In this document: positions 49,426-56,749 of the stretch, in pieces
Position numbering within the stretch: position 1 is the stretch's first letter
How the letters are laid out: the number at the start of each line of letters is the position of its first letter
Assembly (NCBI RefSeq): GCF_001648475.1
Contig: NZ_LXSQ01000007.1
Coordinates: 124,001-188,000 of the forward strand
Source: Eikenella halliae
GTDB taxonomy: Bacteria > Pseudomonadota > Gammaproteobacteria > Burkholderiales > Neisseriaceae
Length of the DNA stretch: 64,000 nucleotides
Direction: 5' to 3'
Program-made: the position numbers and the translations under genes
Notes under the pieces: model-generated
Seen by the model: only the letters and a program-made list of their open reading frames with translations
Told to the model about the DNA's origin: nothing
The model's database searches: none

Positions 49426-49720
49426 GATGCGCCCCCTGTCCGTTGCGGTACCACTGCTGCCAGCCGGAGGCCTGAGCATCGCGTTTGCCGCACCATGCGC
49501 CGTACTCGGCGGCATGGTTGAGCAGGGCTTCCGGGCTACCCGAAGCGGGCGGCGCGGGGCGTTCGTAATCCGCCAACAGTTCTGCCGGAGCGGGCGGCAA
49601 GGTCGGCCGCTCCACTACCTTAATCGGCGCTGTAACCGAGGGCTTGGCGGTAGAGCCGCAGGCCGTCAGTGCCAAGGCCGCTATGGCAGCCGCCAGCACT
49701 GTTGTCGCGTGCAATCGCAT
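49418..49720 (-). CDS. Outer-membrane spanin lipoprotein, Rz1-like
   Basis: 100 residues. MRLHATTVLAAAIAALALTACGS is a signal peptide with lipobox LTAC (Cys21). The mature part is Pro-rich near its start (VVERPTLPPAPAELLADYERPAPPASG), a mark of o-spanins. Its first 101 bases overlap the Rz-like gene in another frame, the classic Rz/Rz1 nesting. It should fuse outer and inner membranes at lysis. Confidence 0.82.
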   Translation of the reverse strand: MRLHATTVLAAAIAALALTACGSTAKPSVTAPIKVVERPTLPPAPAELLADYERPAPPASGSPEALLNHAAEYGAWCGKRDAQASGWQQWYRNGQGAHRE

Positions 49721-50054
49721 GGGGTATCTCCTGTTTGATATAGGTGGTTTGACTGTCTAGGCGGCGGTTGGCTTCGGCCAGCTTCACGGATTGGCTTTGG
49801 GCAAAATCAACCCATTTCTGCCGCTCCGCCGCCACTTCGGCCAGTTTGGCGCTGTAGGCGCGTTCCGCCTCCAGTTGTGCCTGTTGGTGTGCGGCAGCCA
49901 CTGTGGCCATTTCGGTTTTAGCTTTGCCGTCGCGGTTCAGGTAGCCTGCACGGTAGCAGGTGGCCGCCACAGCCAGAGCCAACAGCAGCGGCAGCAGCTT
50001 TTTCCACAGACTGCCTGCTGGCAGCAGCTTACTCAGTAGGGGCATCCACATCAT
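49620..50054 (-). CDS. Inner-membrane spanin, Rz-like
   Basis: 144 residues from the ATG at 50054 (MMWMPLLSKLLPAG). One N-terminal membrane helix (LLPLLLALAVAATCYRAGYL) then a long periplasmic coiled coil (EMATVAAAHQQAQLEAERAYSAKLAEVAAERQKWVDF). Partner of the Rz1-like lipoprotein. An uptake word lies at 49936-49947. Confidence 0.8.
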   Translation of the reverse strand: MMWMPLLSKLLPAGSLWKKLLPLLLALAVAATCYRAGYLNRDGKAKTEMATVAAAHQQAQLEAERAYSAKLAEVAAERQKWVDFAQSQSVKLAEANRRLDSQTTYIKQEIPHAIARDNSAGGCHSGLGTDGLRLYRQALGYSAD

Positions 50055-50301
50055 TTTCGCGCTCCGTTTCCTGTTTGATGGCCGCCAGCTGCGGGATAAC
50101 CGATAAGCCGCGACGTACCAAGGCAAAACCGCCCACAATGCCGCCGTAAGCCCACCACATCCACTCCACAGACTCAGGAGCCATCACAAACTTATAGGTC
50201 ATGACCGCGTAGGCGATATTGGTCCAGATTTTGGTGTGGCTGGCCTGTCCCGTGGCCGGGTTGGTAAAGTTACCGGCCAGCCAAGTGCCAAACTTATTCA
50301 T
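50029..50301 (-). CDS. Small membrane protein of the lysis cassette, possible holin (DUF2644-like)
   Basis: 90 residues from the ATG at 50301 (MNKFGTWLAGNFTNPATGQA). Two hydrophobic stretches (IWTNIAYAVMTYKFV and WMWWAYGGIVGGFALV). Sequence style and position between amidase and spanins resemble the DUF2644 proteins of Mu-like phages, which are holin candidates. The reading frame continues far upstream over the amidase gene but that part is a shadow. Confidence 0.65.
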   Translation of the reverse strand: MNKFGTWLAGNFTNPATGQASHTKIWTNIAYAVMTYKFVMAPESVEWMWWAYGGIVGGFALVRRGLSVIPQLAAIKQETERENDVDAPTE

Positions 50302-50474
50302 CGTTTCGCCTTTCTGCGCCGCTTGGCCGCCCGTTTGGCCGCTGCCACGCCGCTGCGCTTCCAGTTCGGCAGCGGCTGATCCATCCACACATCGCGCCGT
50401 GGCGGCAGGTGCGGGTGGGTGTGCTTGGGCAAACTGCCCAAAGCCAAAGCCACCAATGTTTTCTTCAGGCTCAT
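50298..50474 (-). CDS. Small basic hypothetical protein in the lysis cassette
   Basis: 58 residues: MSLKKTLVALALGSLPKHTH then a highly basic end (RSGVAAAKRAAKRRRKAKR). It starts inside the amidase end (50471) and its stop overlaps the next start as ATGA. Coupling on both sides supports a real gene; function unknown. Confidence 0.55.
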   Translation of the reverse strand: MSLKKTLVALALGSLPKHTHPHLPPRRDVWMDQPLPNWKRSGVAAAKRAAKRRRKAKR

Positions 50475-51001
50475 GCCGCCACCTCCGCCGCAATCGCTTC
50501 GGCCACCGCGCGGCAGATGCGCCATTTAGTCTGCTTCCATAGCGCCAAATCCGCATCGTTGCTGATAAAAAACGGCTCCAAGATAATGCCGCCCGCCTGC
50601 GCATAGGCCAAACGGCTGTGCTGCCCGGCATTGTCGGGCTTATAGCCACCCTCGCCGCGCAGCTTCCAGCCGCTGGCAGCGGCCACCGCCGCGCATATAC
50701 GCTGGCAGGCCGCCTTGTTTTTCGGGACGGATAAGGCTTCAATGCCGGTGGCGGTTTTGTTGAGTGCCGCGTTGGTGTGAAATTCCACCGCCAAGCGGCT
50801 GCCTTTAATGAGTTTAACGGCCTCACGCAACGGCATATTGCCCTTACCCTCGCCGTCGGTTTTAACCTCTAAGCCGTAATCGGTGCGCAGAATAGAGGCC
50901 ACGATATTGCGCATGTCCTGCGCAATGTCCGCCTCGCGGTCACTGCCGTTCACGGCGCCCGGGTCGGTGTTGGAATGTCCGGCTGTAATGGTAATAAACA
51001 T
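50471..51001 (-). CDS. Phage endolysin, N-acetylmuramoyl-L-alanine amidase (Amidase_3)
   Basis: 176 residues from the ATG at 51001. MFITITAGHSNTDPGAVNG holds the first zinc His (AGH) and the DPG motif; READIAQDM gives the zinc Glu; AVEFHTNAA the second His; ILEPFFISN the catalytic Glu. It cleaves peptidoglycan at lysis. The start codon is 8 bases after a strong terminator stem, an odd arrangement (see 51003-51029). Confidence 0.85.
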   Translation of the reverse strand: MFITITAGHSNTDPGAVNGSDREADIAQDMRNIVASILRTDYGLEVKTDGEGKGNMPLREAVKLIKGSRLAVEFHTNAALNKTATGIEALSVPKNKAACQRICAAVAAASGWKLRGEGGYKPDNAGQHSRLAYAQAGGIILEPFFISNDADLALWKQTKWRICRAVAEAIAAEVAA

Positions 51002-51002
51002 G

Positions 51003-51029
51003 ATAAAAACCCCAGTGGTTACACTGGGG
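51003..51029 (-). terminator. Strong intrinsic terminator at the middle/late border
   Basis: On the minus strand CCCCAGTG-TAAC-CACTGGGG is followed by TTTTTATCATG, an 8-bp GC stem with U-run. It lies after the Mor-like gene and ends only 2 bases before the amidase ATG. It should stop early/middle transcripts. Late transcripts must start inside or past it, or read through. Confidence 0.85.
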
Positions 51030-51079
51030 TTATTGTCCAACGGCAGGCTACCTAAAAATGCTTGAGGCGGCTCACACGG

Positions 51080-51550
51080 TTAAAGCAGCGAGATTTGCCG
51101 GCTCTCCGGCGGCGGGGCATTGTCGGTCTTTTTGAGGATGTCCCACACCGTGCGGTCGGTAAGGTGGTGGCATTGCGCCAAATTCTGCACCGCCCAAAAC
51201 GCGGTCATATTATCGCGGCTCACCAGTTCGTCAAACTGGCGGCGGATTTTGCGGTGCAGCAGCTCGCGCACCGCCCGCTCGCATTTCAGCAGCCACAGCC
51301 GCTGCCGCTGCCCGAAAGCGCAGCACAGCTTGTCTGCCGCCTGTTCGCCCACCACTTCCGCCAAGGCAGCGTGCGTAGCCTGCCCGGCACGCTTCACATT
51401 GCAGGACACCGGGAAGGTGGTGCCGCCGTAGGCGCGCAGCAGCGCGAGCGTCGGCTCGGCGCCAATCAGCCCCACCATTTCCATCACGCTGTCCGGCAGC
51501 AGGTGGCGCACCGCATCAAAATCCGTTTCATCGTAGTGTTCAAACGACAT
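51080..51550 (-). CDS. mor: Mor-family transcription activator
   Basis: 156 residues. LPDSVMEMVGLIGAEPTLALLRAYGGTTFPVS is the dimer domain signature of Mor/C proteins, and the C-terminal HTH lies in RKIRRQFDELVSRDNMTAFWAVQNLAQCHHLTDRTVWDIL. Mor switches Mu from early to middle transcription. No second Mor/C gene is seen, so it may also control late genes. Followed by the terminator at 51003. Confidence 0.88.
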   Translation of the reverse strand: MSFEHYDETDFDAVRHLLPDSVMEMVGLIGAEPTLALLRAYGGTTFPVSCNVKRAGQATHAALAEVVGEQAADKLCCAFGQRQRLWLLKCERAVRELLHRKIRRQFDELVSRDNMTAFWAVQNLAQCHHLTDRTVWDILKKTDNAPPPESRQISLL

Positions 51551-51957
51551 TATTTTTCCCCTTTCCGGCGGTTGGCATAAATCTGCAAGGCCGCCACCAG
51601 TTTGTGCAATTTATCATCCGACAGCCAATGCACTTGGTCCACGCCAAACATCCGTTTGGCCATCCCGTGCGCATAAGCCCAAGTCAGGCCGTTATCCAAC
51701 AGCAGCGCCTCTACCTTGCCGATCATCTTGGAGGCCGAGCGGCGCGGGCTGGGGCGGCGCCCCATCGGGCGGCTGGCGGCAAAACCCTGCCGCTGCATGG
51801 CCGCCAGAACCGCCTCCAGCTCGCGCAGAGTCATCTTGGCACAGGAGCTTTTGCCCGTTTCACGGTGCAGCAGGGCACGGTAGGTGTCATCGTCCAACCC
51901 CAGTTGCGCTTTGCCAATATGGATTTTGGCTTTCAGTTTGTTCAGATTGGCCTGCAT
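51550..51957 (-). CDS. GemA/Mu gp16-like regulatory protein (DUF1018)
   Basis: 135 residues: LNKLKAKIHIGKAQLGLDDDTYRALLHRETGKSSCAKMTLRELEAVLAAMQRQGF is the DUF1018 signature; the C-terminal DQVHWLSDDKLHKLVAALQIYANRR is also typical. Mu GemA affects host gene expression. It shares 1 base with the mor start. An uptake word is at 51960-51971 upstream. Confidence 0.87.
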   Translation of the reverse strand: MQANLNKLKAKIHIGKAQLGLDDDTYRALLHRETGKSSCAKMTLRELEAVLAAMQRQGFAASRPMGRRPSPRRSASKMIGKVEALLLDNGLTWAYAHGMAKRMFGVDQVHWLSDDKLHKLVAALQIYANRRKGEK

Positions 51958-52023
51958 TTTTCAGGTAGCCTCTTGTAATGATCCACTCATGCCGCCGCAT
52001 CCGGCAGCGGCATGGATTGAGCA

Positions 52024-52299
52024 TCACCGATTCACCAGCTCTTTGAGTTGCGCGTTCGGTTTAAACTGTACCTTGCGTTTAGCTGCCACCTGCACCGGCT
52101 CGCCAGTTTTCGGGTTGCGGCCGGTACGGGCAGCGGTCTCCACCACCTTAAACGTGCCAAAGCCCGGCAGGGTGATTTTGTCGCCATTGACTAGGACGGC
52201 GATGATGGCACCCTGCACCGCCTTCAGTGCGGCCTCGGCATCGGCCTTGGTAAATTCGCCACGCTCGGCGATATCTTTGATTAAATCCGGTTTATTCAT
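52024..52299 (-). CDS. HU-family DNA-binding protein
   Basis: 91 residues: MNKPDLIKDIAERGEFTKADAEAALKAVQGAI and the arm GFGTFKVVETAARTGRNPKTGEPVQVAAKRKVQFKPNAQLKE (G-F-R-GRNP) are classic HU. A phage-borne HU could bend DNA in the transpososome, as host HU does for Mu. Confidence 0.93.
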   Translation of the reverse strand: MNKPDLIKDIAERGEFTKADAEAALKAVQGAIIAVLVNGDKITLPGFGTFKVVETAARTGRNPKTGEPVQVAAKRKVQFKPNAQLKELVNR

Positions 52300-52302
52300 G
52301 GT

Positions 52303-52443
52303 TTAAACTCCTCTTTCTAGTTTAGCGTAGATATATTCGGCTTCCGCTTCGCTGTAGCCTGATTCGGCAGCCCTATCAACAAACAATCGCCAGTTTTCGC
52401 CGATAAAATCGGCAACCAACACTTTTTCGGCTTCGTCCAACAT
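52303..52443 (-). CDS. 46-residue hypothetical early protein
   Basis: MLDEAEKVLVADFIGENWRL then FVDRAAESGYSEAEAEYIYA KLERGV: acidic, helical. GGAGTT lies 8 bases before the ATG and the stop is 3 bases before the HU start. The overlapping longer frame at 52317-52520 is rejected because of these signals. Not recognised. Confidence 0.6.
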   Translation of the reverse strand: MLDEAEKVLVADFIGENWRLFVDRAAESGYSEAEAEYIYAKLERGV

Positions 52444-52536
52444 GGGTTTAACTCCTGTTTAAATTGCGGCAAACCGTGCCGCGCGGGTTTCAAAAATTCG
52501 GAAATGACACATTTACACATAGTGTAATTTTTTGAT

Positions 52537-52725
52537 TTACGCGTCTACTACCTGCCAGCCCCATGAAAACTGCTGATAAAACTGTTCACGGGCATACTCA
52601 TCCTGCTCCTCATCGCTCATTTCATACCAATTATCAGGGATTTCGGTTTCTAAAAATCGGTCTACGGCAGCGTAGTTCTTTGCCAACCCAGGTGCATCAA
52701 GGTGATAGATAATGACTTTGCTCAT
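52537..52725 (-). CDS. 62-residue hypothetical early protein
   Basis: MSKVIIYHLDAPGLAKNYAAVDRFLETEIPDNWYEMSDEEQDEYARE is very acidic. It follows the rdgC stop by 2 bases. Not recognised. Confidence 0.55.
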   Translation of the reverse strand: MSKVIIYHLDAPGLAKNYAAVDRFLETEIPDNWYEMSDEEQDEYAREQFYQQFSWGWQVVDA

Positions 52726-52727
52726 GA

Positions 52728-53612
52728 TTACTCCTGCCAGCCACCCAACAATTCAGCCAACTCATCCAGTATCATAGCCAGCGCATTTCCGGCGATGATT
52801 TGCGAGGCGGCGGCCAAATCAGAGCCGCTGTCGCCGTGGCTCTGGGCATCCTCCTGCAGGTGGTCTAGGTAGCGGATGCGTTTCAGGGTCAAATCCTGCG
52901 TCAGCACCAACACCACGCGCTCGCGCCATACCAAGCCTAACTCGGCCACGCGCTTGCCGCATTTCACATGCCGCACCACTTCTTCGGCGGTCAGGTCTTC
53001 GCGTTTGATGCGTATTTCCGCGCCCATATCGCCCGCGCCCACCAAAGCCACGTAGTCGTCCAGCTCAAATTGTCCGTCGGCCTCGCCGCGCAGCAGCTAT
53101 TCAGTCATCAGTTCAGATGCGGAGCGGCGGGTAACGGTGGGCTGTGCCCGCAGCCCGCCTAATGCTTCACGCAGATGGCTCAACAGGTTTTCGGCTTTGT
53201 TGCCGGTTTGGTTAATCAGCAGGTAGCCGCCAACCAAGACTGCATCAGTGCGGCTGGCGCGGGTAAAGGCCCGCGGCAGCAGCTCGTCAATAATCTGCTC
53301 TTTCAGCTCCTGCCTTTCCTTGCGGCCGACTTTACGGGCTTCCTCTGCTTCGATTTTGGCGATTTTTTCGTCCAAGACGGTTTTGATGACCGCACCCGGC
53401 AGCACCCGTTCTTCACGTTTCAGAGAGATGCCGAGCGTTTTATCTGCGGTAAATACCAGCTCGTCGCCAAACGGCTGCGGCACGGCAAAACCGTCGGTAA
53501 ACCAATCCAGCCCGCAGGGCGGTGCAAAGCGGTGTTCGTCCAATGCGGCGGCTAAAACGGCCGCATCCGGGGTTTCAGGTAGCCTGTAGGCTTGGCATTG
53601 CTTAAACCACAT
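52728..53612 (-). pseudogene. rdgC: rdgC, recombination-associated protein, with an in-frame amber stop
   Basis: One frame of 295 codons, the normal RdgC length, from MWFKQCQAYRLPE (E. coli RdgC starts MLWFKN-M-YRL). It is broken by TAG at 53097-53099: the first part ends ASELMTE, the same frame resumes LLRGEADGQFELDDYVALVGAGDMGAEIRIKREDLT. A TGG-to-TAG change fits. RdgC binds double-stranded DNA as a ring and limits RecA; phage copies are known. The first 171 residues could be made alone, but the ring would be incomplete. Confidence 0.85.
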
Positions 53613-53916
53613 CTTTTTGCTCCTCATCGTCGGTTACACATTTGTTGCCGTTTATCCAGCCTTCTTGGTAATCCACCTCTCCGGCTTTGACCTGTACAGC
53701 ATGGGCTTTGACCTCGTCCCAATCCATGCTGTTGGCCGCCCAATCTTCGATTTCAAATTCATGCGTGGTAAACAGCCGCTCGGTTTGGGCTTTGACCTTC
53801 TCGCGGTCTTGGCCGTCGCGCTCGGCGTAATAATCGGTGTAGGCATCAGCGATAACCTGCACCGGCACGCGCCACACCGAAAAATCTGGCATTTCAACTA
53901 ATAGGTATTTTTTCAT
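53602..53916 (-). CDS. Hypothetical early phage protein
   Basis: 104 residues: MKKYLLVEMPDFSVWRVPVQVIADAYTDYYAERDGQD, acidic, alpha-helical. Its end overlaps the rdgC start by 11 bases. Not recognised. Confidence 0.6.
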   Translation of the reverse strand: MKKYLLVEMPDFSVWRVPVQVIADAYTDYYAERDGQDREKVKAQTERLFTTHEFEIEDWAANSMDWDEVKAHAVQVKAGEVDYQEGWINGNKCVTDDEEQKDVV

Positions 53917-53928
53917 TTTTTCAAGCTC

Positions 53929-54162
53929 CTACATAGCAAACCAAATTGCGGCACTGATGGCAAACCATATAGCCGCCCAGGCAAACCACCAGCGGCCTTC
54001 TCGGCGGTAGGCTTCAGCCGTGGCACAGTAGTGCCGTGCCAACTCCAGAGCGCGGTAGCCGCAAGTATTGATGGCGTCGGACACATCAATTTTCAGGGTG
54101 CAGTTGATTTCTCTGCCTGCTTTATCGGCGCAGGACTTGCCTTCATTCAGCATTACAGCCAT
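53929..54162 (-). CDS. Small protein with C-terminal membrane helix
   Basis: 77 residues. The last 24 (REGRWWFAWAAIWFAISAAIWFAM) form a Trp/Ala-rich membrane helix. It is 1 base from the gam stop and 12 before the next gene. Not recognised. Confidence 0.55.
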   Translation of the reverse strand: MAVMLNEGKSCADKAGREINCTLKIDVSDAINTCGYRALELARHYCATAEAYRREGRWWFAWAAIWFAISAAIWFAM

Positions 54163-54163
54163 C

Positions 54164-54703
54164 TCACACCCCCGCTAATTCCGGGTCGCTGGGTTCGATC
54201 ACGATTTTTTCCACCCCGCTCATGATTTTGATACCCGGTACCTGCCCGTCGGCAAACAGCTCGGCCTCGTTGAGGATGGCCTCCTTGTTGATTTCTTCTT
54301 TCAGCCGTACAAAGCGAGCCAGCGCGGTTTTTTCCTTCAGGTAGGCCAACACCGCCGCCACACCGGTTACACGCACGCTGGGCGGGTCGGCACGCCATTT
54401 CACGGTGCCGGTCACAAAATCCACGGTCTTGGTTTTGTAGCCTTCGGTCAGCTCTTCGCGGTTGGCTTCGCAGTAGGCCTGCACGCCGCCGGTGAGCTCG
54501 GCCAGTTCGGCGCGCAGCGGGTCGGCCAGCTCGTTGTATTCCTGCTCGATGGCCGCCTGCTTGTCGCCCATCTCGGCTTCCAAGCGTTTTACTTCGCGTG
54601 CCAAGTCGCCGATGCGGCGGATTTGCGCCGAGGCTTCCACGCGGCTCTGCACGGCGGCCGTCAGCGCGGCCTGTTTAATGCGGGTTTTCTTTTTCGCTAC
54701 CAT
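54164..54703 (-). CDS. gam: Host-nuclease inhibitor Gam (Mu Gam-like)
   Basis: 179 residues. IRRIGDLAREVKRLEAEMGDKQAAIEQEYNELADPLRAELAELTGGVQAYCEANREELTEG and TVKWRADPPSVRVT are typical of Mu Gam, an ortholog of Ku that shields DNA ends from exonucleases. Complete. It overlaps the preceding gene by 7 bases. Confidence 0.9.
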   Translation of the reverse strand: MVAKKKTRIKQAALTAAVQSRVEASAQIRRIGDLAREVKRLEAEMGDKQAAIEQEYNELADPLRAELAELTGGVQAYCEANREELTEGYKTKTVDFVTGTVKWRADPPSVRVTGVAAVLAYLKEKTALARFVRLKEEINKEAILNEAELFADGQVPGIKIMSGVEKIVIEPSDPELAGV

Positions 54704-55086
54704 TGCTTTTTCCTTTCAAAGATTTCAGCGATTATTTGATACAGTTTTTTCAGGTTTTCCCGTCCCCGGGCTTTTTCTTCCGGTGTGAGTTGCCGTTTGT
54801 GTTCCAGCTTCGGCGGTTCCGGCCTAGGCGGCAGACACCTAATCAGCATCTTTGGTGTCGGCCAGCGTTCGATTTCGACAAATAACCGGGTAAATCCCGC
54901 GGTGATTCGCCCTTTGTCCAACTGTTCGGCCCAACTGATATTCACTGAGGCGATGGCCTCCACCCATACACTGGCCGTCAATTTGATGCCGTCGGCGGGC
55001 GGCGCACCTTCCAGCCGCAGCATCATTAGTTTTTGCAGCCCGGTCAGCAGCTCATCACTGACAAACTTAGGCAGGGGCTTGCTCAT
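54697..55086 (-). CDS. Hypothetical early phage protein
   Basis: 129 residues: MSKPLPKFVSDELLTGLQKLMMLRLEGAPPADGIKLTASVWVEAI ... WPTPKMLIRCLPPRP. Similar small proteins precede gam in Mu-like phages of Neisseriaceae, from memory of the group. Function unknown. The start lies inside the end of the zinc-finger gene upstream. Confidence 0.6.
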   Translation of the reverse strand: MSKPLPKFVSDELLTGLQKLMMLRLEGAPPADGIKLTASVWVEAIASVNISWAEQLDKGRITAGFTRLFVEIERWPTPKMLIRCLPPRPEPPKLEHKRQLTPEEKARGRENLKKLYQIIAEIFERKKQW

Positions 55087-55582
55087 TTTTCATTTCCTCC
55101 AGTTGTTGTACGGCATCCACCACTTTGCTTCCCCGTGGCCGGCTGCCGCCGATAATGGCCGGGGTGGCGGTGCCGTCGCTGATGGATACCGGCACCGATG
55201 CCACATTGCCCGCCCAGCCGGCGATAATCTCGTATAGATACCCATGCGATTTGAGCGGGGTTTTCAGGCGGCCGCTGTCGCGGGCGGCCAGCACCTCGTT
55301 AAACGCATAAGCCCAAGCGGCTACTGGGGCGGGGTAGGATTGGCCGTTGCGGTAAATCTGCCCGGCTTGGATGTCCGGCAGCAGTTCGGCCATCAGCGTG
55401 GCCATGCGAGCTTGAGAGAGCGCGGACTTGTTCGGGCGAAACAGGCCGAGATATTTCACTAACCCCAGCGTCATCGCCCCGCCGATATTGGCCAACGTCC
55501 ACAAGCTCTGCCGCGCCTGTTCGTGGGCAATCAGCGCATCGAGGGAGTTTTCCGCGCCGCAGCACGGGCAACGGGTTTTCAT
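55067..55582 (-). CDS. Early phage protein with N-terminal zinc finger
   Basis: 171 residues from the ATG at 55582 (MKTRCPCCGAENSLDALIAHEQARQ); the longer frame overlaps the gene before. Cys5, Cys7 and Cys8 form a CPCCG knuckle. The middle LTLGLVKYLGLFRPNKSALSQARMATLMAELLPDIQAGQI is helical. Likely DNA-binding. Not assigned to a named Mu gene. Confidence 0.65.
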   Translation of the reverse strand: MKTRCPCCGAENSLDALIAHEQARQSLWTLANIGGAMTLGLVKYLGLFRPNKSALSQARMATLMAELLPDIQAGQIYRNGQSYPAPVAAWAYAFNEVLAARDSGRLKTPLKSHGYLYEIIAGWAGNVASVPVSISDGTATPAIIGGSRPRGSKVVDAVQQLEEMKNEQAPA

Positions 55583-55896
55583 GCTGCCGCTCCTTGCTGC
55601 TCGGCATCCAGCCGGATAAAGGTGTCGATGTTTTCGCGCTCGGCTTGCAGGGTAAATGCCTTGTCTTCGGTGCTCATGTCGCTGGGGTAATCGCGCAGAA
55701 TCATCCAATCGAGCCGGGCAGTATCGGAGTTGGGGATAAGCTCCAACCCGGAAACAGGGAAGTCTTCCACTTCAAGGGCGTCATCAAACATCACGTTTAC
55801 ATAGCCGTATTCGTCCACTGCTGATAGCACTACGCCAACAGATATCGGCGTGGGAAAACACCTGACCTTATCGCCAAATTTAAATTGCCGTGTCAT
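55579..55896 (-). CDS. Hypothetical protein with SH3-like start
   Basis: 105 residues: RQFKFGDKVRCFPTPISVGVVLSAVDEYGYVNVMFDDALEVEDFPVSGLELIP looks like a small beta-barrel (KOW/SH3-like). It overlaps the next start by 4 bases. Function unknown. Confidence 0.6.
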   Translation of the reverse strand: MTRQFKFGDKVRCFPTPISVGVVLSAVDEYGYVNVMFDDALEVEDFPVSGLELIPNSDTARLDWMILRDYPSDMSTEDKAFTLQAERENIDTFIRLDAEQQGAAA

Positions 55897-55898
55897 TT

Positions 55899-56150
55899 CT
55901 AAGCTCCTAACTTCTTCATCATCTCATCACGCCTTTTTTGCGCCGCTGCGCCGATGGCTTGATAGTGTTTGCAAGCCACAGCCTTGCGTGACCAATAGCG
56001 GCTGATTTCGCCTTTGGCGCAGGGCGCAAAGCCAAACCTCAACATCGGCGTCGGCCTAGGCTCTTCGTCTTTCCCCGGCTCGCTGGTTTTCCAGTGGCGG
56101 CAGCGGTAGCAGGTTGGTTCGGTCATTTTCAGGTAGCCTTTATCCGCCAT
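55899..56150 (-). CDS. Small cysteine-containing hypothetical protein
   Basis: 83 residues from 56150, or 75 from the ATG at 56126 (MTEPTCYRCRHWKTSEPGKD). CxxC at the start and further Cys and His (GFAPCAKG, ACKHYQ) suggest a metal site. An uptake word (56128-56139) lies exactly between the two starts, so the shorter form is favoured. Confidence 0.6.
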   Translation of the reverse strand: MADKGYLKMTEPTCYRCRHWKTSEPGKDEEPRPTPMLRFGFAPCAKGEISRYWSRKAVACKHYQAIGAAAQKRRDEMMKKLGA

Positions 56151-56289
56151 ACCTTTTCCGTTTTGCTGCTGCCTGTTCGGCTTGTTCTGCCTGACGCGCC
56201 TTGCGCTGCAATATCCGACGTTCCATCAATTGCAACTTAAATTCCTCATCGCTCAAGTTGTAGCCTCGTCTAATCGGTCGCCTAATCAT
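56140..56289 (-). CDS. 49-residue basic hypothetical protein
   Basis: MIRRPIRRGYNLSDEEFKLQ then LMERRILQRKARQAEQAEQA AAKRKRYGG: strongly basic helix. Starts by overlapping the upstream stop (56286-56289, ATGA). Too short for most gene callers; coupling supports it. Confidence 0.55.
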   Translation of the reverse strand: MIRRPIRRGYNLSDEEFKLQLMERRILQRKARQAEQAEQAAAKRKRYGG

Positions 56290-56579
56290 GGTTTTACCCT
56301 TTCGGTTTCAGGTAGCCTGTCGGAGATGGGCTCATATACGATGCCGCTCATCCGTTCTTGGTCGCTCATGCGGCTGTAGGCCGCTTCCCATTGCGTTGCT
56401 TCGCGGTCGGCCTGCTGTTGCAGGGCGGCCATGCGGTCGGTTGCCGGCTCGGTCTGTACCAGCACCCTGTTTGCTGCCGGCTGCGGGGTGCAGCTGCCGG
56501 TCATGGCGGCATAAGCCAGCGCAATCAGTGTGCCCACCATCCAGCGCCGCAGCGCCGGTTTTAAGCTGTCTTGCCACAT
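56286..56579 (-). CDS. Small membrane/lipoprotein-like early protein
   Basis: 97 residues. MVGTLIALAYAAMTGSCTPQ is a membrane helix with Cys30 in a weak lipobox-like MTGSC. The rest is a charged helix (QQQADREATQWEAAYSRMSDQERM). The gene start overlaps the stop of its neighbour as TAATG. Function unknown. Confidence 0.55.
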   Translation of the reverse strand: MWQDSLKPALRRWMVGTLIALAYAAMTGSCTPQPAANRVLVQTEPATDRMAALQQQADREATQWEAAYSRMSDQERMSGIVYEPISDRLPETERVKP

Positions 56580-56731
56580 TATTTCCTCCCGTCTTTGATG
56601 CCGCGGAGTACAAGCTCAATAGCCCAGCCCACCCCGAAACCCACAATCGCAATGGCAAAGGCCAAAGTGAGCGCCGCGCCTATCACGCTGCCGAAATTAG
56701 CTTGGTTAAACCATGTCCAAAATTCACACAT
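56579..56731 (-). CDS. 50-residue single-helix membrane protein
   Basis: MCEFWTWFNQANFGSVIGAA followed by LTLAFAIAIVGFGVGWAIEL and a basic end VLRGIKDGRK. One membrane helix. It lies between MuB and the next gene, 18 bases from MuB, with a TAATG link downstream. Not recognised. Confidence 0.55.
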   Translation of the reverse strand: MCEFWTWFNQANFGSVIGAALTLAFAIAIVGFGVGWAIELVLRGIKDGRK

Positions 56732-56749
56732 TTTTCATCTCCTCTTTGC

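Noticed and set aside
50302..50826. Long minus-strand open frame upstream of the 90-residue lysis protein
   Set aside because: It runs in the wrong frame over the amidase and the 58-residue gene; the coded protein is Arg/Pro-rich nonsense, and MNKFGTW at 50301 is the credible start.
52317..52520. 67-residue frame near HU
   Set aside because: The overlapping 46-residue frame at 52303-52443 has a clear ribosome site and correct spacing to HU.
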